A DNA stretch of 64,000 nt, taken from Alopecurus myosuroides. Lineage: Eukaryota; Streptophyta; Magnoliopsida; Poales; Poaceae. Location: the NCBI GenBank assembly GCA_028641055.1, contig CM054060.1:56942292-57006291 (forward strand). The letters are read 5' to 3'. Of the stretch, positions 12,965 to 26,800 are shown one piece after another (within the stretch, counting starts at the first letter, position 1; every line of letters starts with the position of its first letter). A program made the position numbers and the translations under genes. The notes below the pieces were generated by a model. It saw only the letters and a list, made by a program, of their open reading frames with translations, ran no database searches and was not told the DNA's origin.

Positions 12965-13826
12965 CACCGCAGCCGGTGCTGTCGAAGTCGGGCTACTCCG
13001 CCTCCGTCTCCTCATTCTGCTTCGGGCCGAGGTCGGGCAGCCACCGGTGTTGTTCCCACCACCTCCACCCTAACCACTTGCGACCACCGCCGACGAGAAC
13101 CGTGCCGCTTCCCACCACCTCCACCCCTACTCGAAGAATCCCGTGTCGGGCACCACAACGCCCACCGTCAGTGACGACAACCAACGAGCACCGTGGCGCC
13201 TCCTACCACCCCAACACCCCTTGCTCAACGAATCTCATGTCAGCGCGCCGCTTCTGCACTTCTAGCGGACAGACGCTTAGCCGTTCTTGGCACCCCTTGG
13301 CACACCTCGTGGAGATGCTACAAGCGGCACAGGCTGGTGCTACTAAAGGCGAGGAGGTGTGCTACCTTCAAGAAGCGGTGATGTTACCTTGGTTGGTGGT
13401 GGGGCTGCCATATATGGAGGGATTTGCTACAAAGTCATCTTTATTTTTCTCCGTTTCTCTTCATAAAATGTTGTATTGTCAAAACTGTTACGACGTCTTC
13501 GGTGATTTTTTGGGGATTTGCATCATAAGCGCCCAATTGGATCACCGTTTATTAGCAGAAGTCAAAACTTACGGACATATCCACATCCCGCTCAAAATAC
13601 GAAGACCCAACAAAAAAAGGTCCGGAAATATTTCCCGACGGTAATAGCTAAGATCAGCCAAGCGAGCCCTAAGTAGAATTTTGTTGGTGCAATCATTTTG
13701 TGCTTTTGCTACGATGTCAGATTTTCTTTTGCTAAAGGTTCTCAGGCGAAGTCGATTTTTGCTATAATAGCATATTTCTTTTGCTACGAGAACTTCGGCG
13801 AGGTATCCGATGAGGGTCTTGTTGTA
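12965..13826. other. GC-rich then AT-rich DNA, no supported gene
   Basis: A 222-codon frame (12976-13644) is open but is low-complexity, proline/threonine/histidine-rich and lacks any motif. The following DNA repeats short forms of ttgctac (for example near 13429, 13717 and 13780), a pattern common in degenerate DNA transposons of grasses. I see no gene. Confidence 0.5.
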
Positions 13827-13947
13827 CTCATCCGTTTCAAATTAATTGTCACAAAGTTTGACAAAAGTGGATATATATCTAGACATAATTTAGTGTTAGA
13901 TACATCCAGTTTTGTCAAACTTTATGACTAATTTGAGACGAAGAGAG
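13827..13947. mobile_element. Stowaway-type MITE
   Basis: A 121-bp unit with imperfect terminal inverted repeats (ctcatccgtttcaaatta at the left; the complement of the right end begins ctctcttcgtctcaaatta) and TA target duplications (13825-13826 and 13948-13949). The interior is largely self-complementary around tttgacaaa. It has the size and ends of a Stowaway (Tc1/mariner-derived) MITE. Confidence 0.8.
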
Positions 13948-13949
13948 TA

Positions 13950-14264
13950 GTATTTATTTTACTTTGTTTTCTGGGTGAACTTCTAGTAAAAACAAGTTTT
14001 TTCGCTACATGGTAGCAAAAGCGAGATTTGAGGCAAAACTGTATGTGTCACCTAGAGAATCCGGAGGATTTTCCCCCCAAATTCGCCGGAGTAGGCTCAA
14101 CATAATATTTAAAGAAAATCTTTTTCATTACGAGGCTACAAAAAAGATGAGCAAAAAATACATTCTCTACTATATCAGTTTATGCGACTGCCATCCATGC
14201 AGACATGCCCTTGGAAACAAACTGAAGATGACAAGACAGGTAGAAAACTCTCCTGCCAATGGAT
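13950..14264. other. Spacer downstream of the small minus-strand gene
   Basis: No gene or recognisable repeat seen. It presumably holds the 3' untranslated region of the gene at 14265-14588. Confidence 0.4.
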
Positions 14265-14588
14265 TTATCTACTCTTAACTCCCTTCAATCGCCTGACTCT
14301 GTCCTCCAAGTGGTCGATTTTCTTTTCTAGTTTATTGATTTTGTCGTCCGTGCTCAGGACATAAAGTAGCCCCAAAACGCAACACATAAAACGGACAGAG
14401 ATCTGAGCCCCCCTTAACTCGCTCGAGGTTTCGGCTCCTGAAGAAGAGAAGCGCCGGGTCCTGCCGACGAAGGCGCCGGCGTCGGTCTTTCCGAAGCCGC
14501 CGGCTACGACCTTGGAGATCCCCGTGCCCGCGGCGTAGCTCCTTCCCAAGCCTAAGCCGAGCCGAGCCCTCAATGCAGGCAGCGCCAT
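14265..14588 (-). CDS. Small putative mitochondrial membrane protein (107 aa)
   Basis: Single-exon frame of 107 residues. Not recognised as a named family. The first ~50 residues are rich in Ala, Arg, Gly and Ser without acidic residues until Asp36 (MALPALRAR...), typical of a mitochondrial presequence. A hydrophobic stretch around residues 66-80 (FMCCVLGLLYVL) could span a membrane once. The C-terminus (DDKINKLEKKIDHLEDRVRRLK) is a short heptad-like coiled coil. A TATA box stands about 105 bp upstream, and the ATG is 283 bp from the PIG-L ATG in head-to-head arrangement. High GC in the front half fits a grass gene. The function is unknown; I am fairly confident it is a real gene because frame, promoter and targeting features agree. 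Confidence 0.6.
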   Translation of the reverse strand: MALPALRARLGLGLGRSYAAGTGISKVVAGGFGKTDAGAFVGRTRRFSSSGAETSSELRGAQISVRFMCCVLGLLYVLSTDDKINKLEKKIDHLEDRVRRLKGVKSR

Positions 14589-14692
14589 GGATGGATCGGT
14601 CGAGGTTTGCGCGTTGTTGGTTTCGACGACTTGCTTTGGATCGATCGAGGTGCGCGCGGCCTGGTGGAATCGAAGAACTCGCGGAGCAATTT

Positions 14693-14700
14693 TATTTATA
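14693..14700 (-). promoter_or_regulatory. TATA box of the small minus-strand gene
   Basis: On the minus strand the sequence is TATAAATA. It sits about 105 bases upstream of the ATG at 14588, giving a leader of roughly 75 bases. The shared spacer 14589-14870 probably also holds the PIG-L promoter, for which I see no clear TATA box. Confidence 0.55.
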
Positions 14701-14870
14701 CCCGGTTCGAGGTGGATAAGAACGCCGAGTTGTTTTACTTCCCGGTCCCGGACTCTGCCTTCACTTGGAAGTTGGAACCCGGGCGTGTTTTGTCAGGCCA
14801 GGTGGAAATATTTCCCACCAACGGCATGTCCCGCCACTGACCTGCAGTAGATTCGCCCGCGGGATCCCCC

Positions 14871-17800
14871 ATGGCGTGGATCTGGATGTTCCCGGCGGCC
14901 GGCGCCGTGCTCCTGTGGGCTGTTTCCCTCGGTCGGATCCTCTCCTCCCGCGAGCCGTACAGCCTGCCTCGCTTCCCGCCCCCTCTCCGCGGCGACCGGA
15001 GGAGCAGGAACGTGCTCCTCGTGCTCGCCCACCCCGACGACGAGTCCATGTATGTATGTCGCACTCCCCACCTCCTCTCCTCTCCTCTCCCGTCCTTCGT
15101 GTATGCTCTGCACGCGAGGTGCTGGACGAAATTCTTATCGCACAGGACTGCTGTCACGACGATCAGCTGGGATTCATTGTAGCATAATGTCTGTCCTATC
15201 ATAGCAGTCCTGGATTGCAGCTTAGGTCGATCTCCTCTTATGTGCAATCATTTTGTTACCGTTGCAGGTTTTTCACTCCGACTATACTTTTCCTCAAGTC
15301 AAAAGGTCATAGCATCCACATTTTGTGCATCTCCCTGGGTAAGATTGCTACACCCTGCTGTCATGATGTATGTCTCTATTCTCGGTGCATCTTTCTGTAT
15401 TCACAGAAGATATCGTTTTGTCCATCCATTCCTTCAACCAAAATACAGCACTCACCCTGCGCGAGTCCTTATACATGGTGATGATTGCTGATTAGCAGCG
15501 GTGGTGTTGGCAAATTTAGAAGGAACATATCTCTAAAATACAAAGGAAGGCTTTGGGAATGCAATATTCGTATGTACGCCTGATAGATCCTTTTGGATAA
15601 CATCTCACTAGAATAGGCCATGCTCTGCTATCAAAGAGAAATTTATGCCAGGTTTACTCAAACAAGACACAATATGCTGCACGTTTTTCCATTAGAGATC
15701 GATTTCTCTAACTTGTAAATGCAAATACAGAAGTACTTATGTGCATAGTAGAGCACCTTGCCCTCTTCTTTTGGCTTAGAAACATGTGCCTAGTTAAAAA
15801 AAATTAGTCGTTAATTTTACAGGTAATGGGGATGGTCTTGGTAATATTCGTAAAGAAGAACTATACAAAGCCTGTGCTACTCTTAAGGTACTCGAGTCCT
15901 ACACTGCTCCATAGTGCCCCTTGGAGAGCAGGTTTTTGTTTGCTTCTGACAGGGCTTTCATAATTGCAGATTCCAGCTGAGCAAGTTGAAGTCTTGGACC
16001 ATCAAAATCTGCAGGTTATTTATTTTGCACTTATTTTTCATAGTTAAGATACTATTTCAAATACATAGTAATAGTTGAGCATAGATAATGTATATTGCAG
16101 GATGGATTTCAAGAGAAATGGGATCATGGACTATTAGCAGAACTTACCATGGAGCAGATGCAACTATGGGATATCGACACAGTAATGATTTCTTCTCATT
16201 CCTCGCATGAATTCCTAAACCATAAGTTATGTTTTCCTTGATTTTGCACCATATTTTATATTATCAAACTTGAAAGAACGAATATGCAAATATGTTGATC
16301 TGTATTATATGATATAAGAAAGTTTGAGGAGCATGTACTGTGTACCACGAGAACTATATTACTTTTTGTACTTCCCCACTCAATTGAGGGTTATACTTCA
16401 GCGGACATGCTTGTTCAAATGAACTTTTAACAACTTGCTAGTCCTGCTTGCTCCTGAGCAAAGACATGTTATCTGATACTCTATATTAGTTATCACCCAT
16501 CTCCAAATCTCAACACAATTGTGCTGCGAACAGTTACTGGTATATCAGATTGGGCAATTCAAATGCTCTTATCTCCATTTATTGAACCTCTAAAATGTGA
16601 TTATTTGCATTTTATCTCCCTTCCAATGTCCCTACTTACTGCTGCAATATTTAATGACATTTTAGATCGTGACCTTTGATTCCTCTGGAGTATCAGGTCA
16701 TCCGAATCACCGCGATGTTCATCATGGCATAAGGTCAGTCAACTTGTTAAACACCGTATGATTGGTCTGACCATATCATAAATATGTTTTCAAATTTCAT
16801 TCTGGCATTGTTAACTTTGTCAGCACAAGCTGCAGCAGCATCAGTCTCTTTTAATTCACCTGTGTTGCAAATGTTTTATTTTTTCCTTGAATAGCAGGGC
16901 ACAGCTTATTGTACTGCCATTGTATTATCTAAATTTCTATGTAATTTTAAATCCTAGTCCTAGTAATACTAATGTCAGAAGTGCTACTACCTCCATTCCA
17001 AAAAATAAGGCGTATTTCGCTTCGTTTGACCGAGTCTTTGGCCAAGGATTACACACTTTGTCGGATATATACCGAATAGGGGTATAGAAGATGGTAGACA
17101 AAAGAGCTGGACTACCAGGGTGGCCTGCAAGGTAATGGACTTAGGTCCATTGGGCGGCCCAGTAGTCCGACGCGTAGAAGCCGGATTCTAGAAGAACCCG
17201 GATCACGGCCCGCGTGATCTGGCTTGGAGGAGAAGACGGATTCCTTACTTTCCAAGTTACAAGTTAAACGTAGTCTTCTAGGTTTCTGGTTCTGTAAGCC
17301 CTAATCCGGCTATTATATAAAGCCGGACGGGAGATAGATTTCATAAGTGAAATAAGTTCCTTTAGTCCAAGGTTCTAGGTTCTAGCTTAAGCCTTGCGCA
17401 ACTCGCCGGGAAGTTCATCCTCGTCGAGTAGCTAGATCTATTCCCTTACATTGTAACCTTATTATACGGGCTTTAGTCCCTCATAGTGAGAAGTGCAGGA
17501 GTAGGTACGCCGTACTGTCGCGACGTACCGAACCTGGGTAAATCCCGTGTTCTGTGTTTACTACGCTATCCCGTTACCCCACGTCTCTACCGTAGTCTCA
17601 TGGCACCCCAGTCTATGAAAACTACTACGATGTCTCGACAGTTGGCGCCCACCGTGGGGCAAACGACGTCAGGCGTGAAGTTCCGATCTGGGATTTTAGG
17701 CGGAATCGGAAGATCGATCACTGTCGGAAGCTTGGAATTCGACAACGACGTCGGGCGCTTCCTCGACAACGGATCCTACATCCTGGCGCAAAACCATCTG

Positions 17801-20800
17801 GTAAGTGCCTGCGTTTTACCGATTGGATCTGCAAATATCTTTATCGGATTAACCGCGGAAGCAATGGGGTTTTGCGGTGAAAGCAATTATCTCCCACCCG
17901 CCCTATACCCAGTCGAAGACGACTATGATGCCGGATTTTGCTCAGATCGCCGACAAAACAGTGATACCCACTTTATCGGCATGGTGCAATCCGAGATCGC
18001 CGAAAACACGGATGACGGAAATCCCGTGCAAGAGGCAGACAACAATACACCCGTCCCAGAGACGGAAGAACCAATACCCGTCACAGAGACGGAAGATCCG
18101 ACATCTGTCAACCAGACGATGAACTCGGAAACAGAGTCCGTGCTTGCCGCCATTGAGGCGAGACTGGAGTCGGAAACCGGATCGGATAACTTTTCCGAAG
18201 ACGAAGATGACGATGCCTTCGTACGAAAAGTTAAATCCTTTCAAGAGGGATTCCATGAAGTGCTAATGGCAAAACCAGCCGATACAACGGGTGCCGATAG
18301 CCAGGAAAGCCCTAAAACCCCTCCGCCAGCAGAGGAGAGGGAAGACGGAGAAACTTCTCCGATATTTCCTAGTGTCAAGGAGATGACAGAGGATGAACCT
18401 GTCAAAAAACCTCCCTCTTCCAAGAAAAAGCACCGTGCTTCTAAAAAACTCCAGTACAAACTCCGGAAGAAAAAGTCAGCTGATCTCGCTGATGAAAACC
18501 TGGAAGTTGGAGATGTTAGTGGCACAAAGCCTACGGAAAAGAAATCTAAGGAAATCACTGCTCCGCCAATGACAGAACTGGAAGAGCAGGAACTATTACA
18601 AACTCCAGTGGGACCCAATGAACCCCCTGAGATGCTGGAAGCCAGTAGACAAGCTTTCCAACGGCAACAGCAACAACTGCTTAGATCTCGGCAACACCTC
18701 CAACAAACCCATAATGACATCAAAATTATGAAGGAGGAAATTGAGGAGTACGAGAGAAAGCACAGATCTGTCTTAAAACCTACAAGGTTACCCGGAATTA
18801 CAAAACCGGAAGAACTGCCGCCGAAAGAAAGGTTCTATAACTCATCTTGGCAAAAGCAGTTAAACGGCAAAGATGCTAAGGGCGAACCAATATACAAAAC
18901 CGCAGCTGAAAATGCGGAAGCAGCGTTCGCCATCTTGAACAATGATCTGTACTCCAACGGGGAAAAACTCCAAGGGGTGTATGCCTTCCTAGGAAAAGCA
19001 TTACAGCAGCAACAGCGAGGACAAGAGAGATCTGGGAGGCTGCATGATAATTCCGCCCTCTGCAAAACTGTTACTTGCGCTGCTGGAGCACCTGGGCCGG
19101 AAGAACCCGGAGGTTCGGATAAAAAAGAGGATCCGAGAAAAGACAAGAAAAACCCCGACAACCGGGACGCAGCGTCTAGAACCGGACCTCATCTCCCGAA
19201 AGATGGATATAAACCACACGATCGGGAAGACAAACACCGGAACGACGGCAAAATAATGCCACCTCCGAGAAACCCAGCTGAAAAAGCTGGAAGATACGAT
19301 ACACCTCACAGGCGTGAAAGATCTCGGACACCGCCCAAAGATAAGGAAAGGTACAGGAGCAGGACTCCACCTAATCCCAGAGGGCGTGACAACGGAAGAG
19401 ATAGAGATAACCTCGGAAAAACGCGTCCGCGTAACAATGGAAAAGAAAGGAGTAGATCCCCTTCTGTCCATTCAGCCGGGAGATATTCTGCGCATATTGA
19501 CAGAGCAGAAAAGGATGATCTATACTTTGGTCCTAAGTGTTTCACTGACAGGATCCGAAGGATAACCCTGCATTCTGGCTTTGCCAAAGTTGGTCCAACC
19601 TACCAAAAATATACCGGCAGTACAAACCCGGATACCTGGCTTTCAGATTATTACACAGCCGTCCAGATCAACAACGGGACAGACCTGGAAGCTGTCAAGT
19701 TTCTTCCCCTAATGTTGCTAGACGGAGCCAGAGATTGGATTAATGGTTTACCATCAAGAACTGTCGACAGTTGGGATGATATGGCGAGAGTATTTACTCA
19801 GCATTTTCGAGGAACGTACAAACGCCCAAATAGCATCAATCAGCTAAACCGTTGCACCCAATTTGAAGACGAACCATACGTGGATTTCATCTCCAGATGG
19901 ACTGCAATGAAGAATAGTTGCTCTGGAGTAACTGACGTACAAGCAATGCATGCTTTCGTCAATGGCCTAAAACCCGGACTTGTACCGTTCATGGTTGGCT
20001 CTAAAAAGCACAAAGATCTCGGGTCTATGCTTACAACCGCTAATGAGCATGCCGCAGCCGAAGACGATATCAGAGCAAGAGGAGGAAATATTGAGTCACT
20101 GATACTGGCCAAGAAAACACCTCGTTCTGATAAAAAAGGAACTCCGGAGTCAACAACAAAGCCCAAGGAGGTTAACTTAGCCTTTGGAGGAGAAAAAGGG
20201 AACAAGTGGAAAGGCCGCAGTCCGGATCCCATCAATTACACTCCTGAAGAATGGGAGAGAATTAAGTCGGAACCCTGCGTCCACCACTCTCAGTTTGGGA
20301 AACCAACCCACACGAACGCGCAATGCCGGCTAAACAAACATATGAAAGGCAATGCAGGATCCGGAAATAAAGGGAAGGGTTCCAAGAGGAAACCCACCAA
20401 ACAAAAGCCAGAAGCTGAAAAAGAAGACAGTGAATCGGACACTGATGATAAAATCCAGGAACAACAGCGAAAAGGCGAACCCAAATTTCCGAGAGTTGAC
20501 GGAGAAGCAATGCTAACTTTCCTAGCAACCCCGTCAGCAAAGGTGGCCAAAAGGACACTTCGAGAAATAAACGCGGTTGTTCCTGCAACCCCAAAATTCT
20601 TGAAGTATTCCAACACACCGATAATCTGGGATCAGTCTGATCATCCCGGAAATATCCCTGAACCCGGCACACAAGCTCTTGTTGTAAGCCCTATTGTTCA
20701 AAACACTAGGCTAAGAAGAGTGCTGATGGACGGAGGATCCAGCATCAATATAATGTACCTGGATACACTGAAGCACTTGAAGATATCCGAGTCCCAGCTC

Positions 20801-23800
20801 AATTACAGCAATATACGCTTCCATGGCATTGTCCCTGGCAGGCAAGCACGGTCCCTAGGAGAAATTTCCCTAGATGTCACCTTCGGAGATAAAGATCACT
20901 TCCGGCAGGAAAAAGTATCCTTCGAAGTTGTGCCGTTCGAGAGCGTGTATCACGCAATACTCGGACGTCCGGCTTTCGCCAAGTTTATGGCAAGATCTTG
21001 CTATATCTACAACAAGCTGAAGATGCCAGGACCCAAAGGAGGAGTAATCACCATTGCCGGTGATTTCAAGCTGGCAAACGAGTTGGAGAAGCAAAACGCC
21101 CTTTGCGCTCAAAGAGTTATAGCTCAGGAAGAATTAAAGGAGTTAGCCAAGGAGGTATCGCCGAAAGAAATGCCGGCAGGAAAAGAAACTCGGAAGCCAA
21201 CAGATAGCTTCAAGGCATCCGAGAATACAAGACAGGTAATCCTAGACCCCAAAGATCCGACAAAATTCGTCGTTGTAGGGACTGGGATGACTGACAAATA
21301 GGAAGGCGAGCTCATCAAGTTCCTCCGTGAGAACTGGGACATTTTTGCTTGGTGTCCAGCTGACATGCCAGGCGTACCCAGGGAACTTGCTGAGCACCAA
21401 CTCAAGGTTATTCCCGGATCAAAACCCGTCAAACAAGGTCTCCGTCGATTTGACGGAAGAAGACGGAAGGCTATTGGCAAGGAAATTATCCGGCTTTTAG
21501 CAGCGGATTTCATCAAGGAGGTAATCCATACTGACTGGTCCGCAAATCCGGTATTAGTACCGAAGAAAGACACAACTGCACTCAGAATGTGTATAGATTA
21601 CACAGGATTGAACAAGTTATGTCCGAAAGATAGGTTTGCGCTGCCGCGAATTGATCAAATAATAGATGCCACTGCAGGCTCTGAGCTTTTATGCTTTTTG
21701 GATGCATACTCCGGGTACCACCAAATACGCATGAAAAAGGAAGATCAAATCAAGACTTCTTTTATAACCCCGTACGGGACGTATTACTACGTAACCATGC
21801 CTTTTGGCCTGAAGAACGCAGGTGCAACATACCAGCGTTGCATGCAACGTTGTTTGCATAGTCAGATTGGAAAAAACGTCCATGTTTACGTGGACGATAT
21901 TGCTGTCGTAACCAAGGAAAAAGATACACTCCTTGAGGACTTGCGAGAAACCTTCGAAAACTTGCGCACTTACAAGATGAAGTTGAATCCATCTAAGTGC
22001 GTATTCGGGATTCCCTCAGGAAAACTTCTCGGTTTCATCGTTTCTCACAGAGGAATAGAAGTGAACCCGGAAAAGATCAAGGCAATCTTGAATATCTCAA
22101 AGCCTACATGTGTAAAAGATGTCCAAAGATTGACGGGTTCCGCTGCAGCCGTCAGCAGATTCATTAGTCGGCTGGGGGATAAAGCCTTGCCACTATACAA
22201 ACTGTTAAAGAAATCCGACAAGTTTGAGTGGACAGAAGAGGCCGACGCAGCGTTAACCCAGTTAAAAGAAACCTTGATGAACGCCCCCATCTTGGCATCT
22301 CCCAAAGATGAAGAACCCATGTTGTTATACCTCACGGCTACTAGTCGGGTTATCAGTGCGGTAATCGTTGTGGAACGGGCAAAAGAAGAGCAAAGCATAC
22401 CAGATCAACATCCGGTATACTACATAAGCGAAGTTTTTTCTGAATCCAAACAAAGATACCCGCACTATCAGAAACTGGCATATGGCGTATTTTTCGCATC
22501 CAGAAAGCTGCGCCATTACTTCCAAGGACATTCCATAACAGTGGTATGTAAAGCACCACTAGGAGATATTATAAACAATGCGGAGGCAACCGGCCGAGTA
22601 GCTAAATGGGGCATCGAGCTGGCAGCCTTCGACATTAAGTATCAGCCAAGAACGGCAATAAAATCCCAGGTTTTGGCAGATTTCGTCGCCGACTGGACAG
22701 AAGCAATGGAAAATACACCGATGCCAGAGTCCGAGTACTGGATCATGCACTTTGACGGATCTAAGATGAAAGAAGGAGCTGGAGCCGGCGTAGTCCTAAA
22801 ATCTCCCAAGGGAGACACAATGGAGTACGTATTGCAAATACACTTCAACGCCAGTAATAATGTGGCAGAATACGAAGCTTTGCTTCATGGCTTGCATATT
22901 GCAAAAGAAATAGGGGTAAAGCGCATCTTGTGTTACGGAGACTCGGATTTGGTACAGCATCAGCTCAACCAAACCTGGGACGCGAAAAGGCCCATAATGG
23001 CCGAATATCGGAGAACGGTGGATGAGTTTGCCATCTGTTTCTTCGGGTTCGAAGTCCTTCACATAAAAAGGGAGGAAAACTGGAACGCGGATGCGTTAGC
23101 CCGCATGGGATCAGAGAGAGTAACAACTTTACCACCAGGGGTATTCGTCCAGCATTTGCACGAACCATCCATCAAAGGTGGAGACGTCGATTACCCTTTA
23201 GCATCTGAAACAATTGAAGTCATGTTCGTTAAACCGGATTGGACAATCCCGTACCTAAACTTCTTAGTCAATCAGAAGTACCCGGAAGGAGCAGATGAAG
23301 TCCTGCAAAGGCAAATACAACGTCGATGCAAAGGATATGTAGTAATCAACGACCACTTATACAAACGCAGTGCTTCTGGAGTTTTTCTGCGGTGTATTTC
23401 ACCAGAGGAAGGAAGAGAAATATTGCAAGAAATCCATGCCGGCGATTGCGGACATCATGCTCAATCAAAAAGCATAGTCAAAAAAGCATTCCGCGCAGGG
23501 TTTTTCTGGCTAACAGCCAAGACAGACGCCGAACGCATAGTAAATACATGCGAAGGATGTCAATATTATGCTAAGCAGACCAATTTGCCGGCCCAAGCAT
23601 TAAAAACTATCCCTATCACTTGGCCGTTCGCGGTCTGGGGGCTAGACATGATGGGACCGTTCAAAACTGCAAGAGGTGGACTTACACATCTACTTGTAGC
23701 AGTAGATAAGTACACAAAATGGGTGGAGGCTAAACCCATCAAAAAGCTGGATGGCGTAACTGCCAGAAATTTCATTATTGATTTAGTAATGAGGTATGGC

Positions 23801-26800
23801 GTCCCACACAGCATAATAACTGATAACGGGACAAATTTCTCCATTGGGGAGTTGGCAAAATACTGCCAACAAACGGGAATTCGCTTGGATCTTGCATCTG
23901 TGGCGCACCCGCAATCTAATGGACAGGTTGAAAGAATGAACAGCTCAATCCTGCAAGGAATACGCCCAAGACTCGAAACTCCTCTTCATAGAGCAGCCGG
24001 AGCATGGGTAGAAGAACTACCTTCCGTGTTATGGAGTATTCGAACGACGCCAAACAGGTCAACCGAGCAAACCCCGTTCTTCCTAGTTTATGGTGCGGAA
24101 GCCATGCTCCCAACGGACATGATCCATGATAGTCCAAGAGTGCAAAATTTTGATGACTCAGATGCCGAAGAAGCACGACAGGATGCTGTCGATCTCCTAG
24201 AAGAGGAAAGAGAACTTGTGCTTCAAAGATCCGCCATCTACCAGCAAGGTTTACGACGTTATCATAGTCGGAAAATCAGGCATCGCTCTTTTAAAGAAGG
24301 CGACTTGGTGCTGAGATTGGTGCAGCAAAGAAAGCACAAATTGGCCCCAGTATGGGAAGGACCATTTGTCATCAGTAAAGCCATGAAGAATGGATCATAT
24401 TATCTTGTCGACATTCGAGATACGGAGGATGATCCCAAAAAGCCGAATCGCAAAAGAAAGAGAAAAATAGATGCTGAACTAGGAGAGACAAATAGGCCTT
24501 GGAGTATCCAGCAATTACGTCCCTTCTACACTTAGTTCAATTTCTATGTAAACATCTTTGAGATCATGAAATAAAGTTATCGGAATTCATATTCATTATA
24601 AGTACAAAATATTTCCGCTTTTTCTATTTCCCAATGATCTTACAAATACTCAATGTTGACCCGAATTGTGCCTGCGTGCTCGGTGTTTAAAAAGCTGAAT
24701 GATTCGACCTGTTAAAGGTTAAAGGAAACTCGGATTGTGCCTGCGTGCCCAAGTTTCAGAACAGTTCCTTATTTTCTCTAAGTCTTATCTGATCGTGCGT
24801 ATGCTGGGTTACTGGAACTAGTTAGTAAAAATGCCTTTAGCATGATTCATGTTTTCGAGTTTCAAAACTGCTTGGTTCGTCCCCAGTTACTCGGCATAAC
24901 GATTCATAGTGCTATTTGAGTCATTTCAAACACTAAGAACAGTTAAAGCATGTATACCAGATTACTTAGAAGATAAAGGAGCAGCCAAACCCGGAAAAAC
25001 TTTGCAAGAAGTTTGAAATCGCAAAAGGCGGAGTTCTTGTTTCGACAAATGACATAGAAGTATTACAATATGAGTTACATTGTAAAAAAGCTACTATACG
25101 CATCCATCATCCAGGTTAAAGTGCGCCCCCTTTTAAATTTCTGAGTCTTCATCACTGCCATCATTCTCGGGGGCTGCGGGCACCTCTTCTTCCGGATAAG
25201 TAATGGAGATATTTACCATGGAAGCAATCTGTGTGGCATGGCCTTCAACTTCTTTAAAGATTGCATTCATTTGTGCTTCTGAACATTCTTGAGGAATACC
25301 GGATGCTACTCGCCAGGATTTTGCATCAGGGTAGTGTAAGCGCATGAGGCCAAGTGCCATTCGCGCACCACCCCGTGCGGCAGAGCGAAGGAAAGATTCC
25401 TTCGAATTTGCTACTTCCATAATGCCATCCGGAAGTCGGTAAACTTCTGAGAATTGTATACTGCTGGTAGGCAGGAATTTATTAAGTAAATGCATCCCTG
25501 CATTTCTGATTGAATTCCATATCTTCCCAAAGGCCCGGATCTTTTCCGTCCGAGAAATCCCTGGAAAATTTCCTGCTTTTTGACAAAAGGCAAAGATTAG
25601 ATAATATAAGAATATGACATGAAAGTATTGGTAAAAGAAGTCAACTTACCAAGAACCGCGTCAATTTCATCGCTTTCTTTCATACGAGGAAATAGCATAC
25701 TTTCTAAATCATTGATAATGGATTTATCCTCTGCTGCCTGCAAAGAAGCCTTGGATTGCGCAATCCCAAGGGCTAGATTACTGGCTTCCAGTTCTTCTCG
25801 AACTTTTGAAAGTTCTCTTTGAAGGTTGGAGTTTTCTTCACGAAGTTGAGAAAAATAAGCAGCGTTCGCTGTAAGTTTCTTGGCTTTGGTTAAAGCAGCT
25901 GGAAAGCAAGGACAAAATAATCCGACATTACGGTAAGGTTTAGAAAAAACTTTCCAGCAAAAGTCAACAAACACGAAGAAAAATACCGGTGGCTTTGGAT
26001 AATTGCTTTTGAGTCGACGCCAGTTCGTTGCTCTTTGACTCAATAGCAGATTGAAGTGTTTTTACTTCTTTGCTTTTGAGGCTAAGTTTTTTCAAAACTT
26101 CCACGTTTATGGCATCTGCGGAATGCTGAAACATGGAAATGAAAGCCAGATGCTTAAGTTTGAACAAGCATACAAAGAATCATTAAGAGGAATTTAGATT
26201 TTCAACTTAATGCTTGGGGGCTAGAGGTATTACCTGGCTCATTTCTCGCAAATCAGTTAAGGTCTCCTTGAATTCTCGGGCATATTCCATGAAAAGAATT
26301 CCTACGTGGTGAAGGCCATCGTGTATGACCTGCCGGGGCGAGAATGCGATATTGTTGCGGATAACTAGTCCATTTTGCGGCCAAGGGCGAACCAGAGGCG
26401 CAGGAGCAAAAAACTTCTTAGCTTCCGGACGAATATATCCGAGTTCGTCGAAAAGTTCTTCTTTCACTCGGATATCATCTGGAGCAGGAATGGATTCGTT
26501 TCTGACGGGTGATTGAAGATTTCCGCCCATTGGCATATTCGTTTTCCCCTTCTTTCCTGCAGCTGCAGAAGGGAATTCTTCTTTGATGGTAGTTTGCCTC
26601 TTGCGCTTTTGGGTGTTGTAAAACTCGGCGTACAATTGGCTGATTTCAGCATCAGAAGCAAGATCATCTTCTCCAAGTTCGTCAAACTAGGAAAGAATCA
26701 GCAGTATGTTAAAGATAAAGAGAGAAGATAATCTGAGGAAACTCAGAAACAAGGGAAGAGAAGTACCTTAGGAACCAGATTTTCCGCATGATATATGGCT

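Noticed and set aside
12976..13644. 222-codon plus-strand frame after element A
   Set aside because: Low-complexity composition, no recognisable domain, no splice or promoter support.
17923..20672. Minus-strand frames up to 160 codons opposite gag
   Set aside because: Shadows of the gag-protease frame. Unlike the gene at 25133-27900 they have no splice logic, no domain and no promoter.
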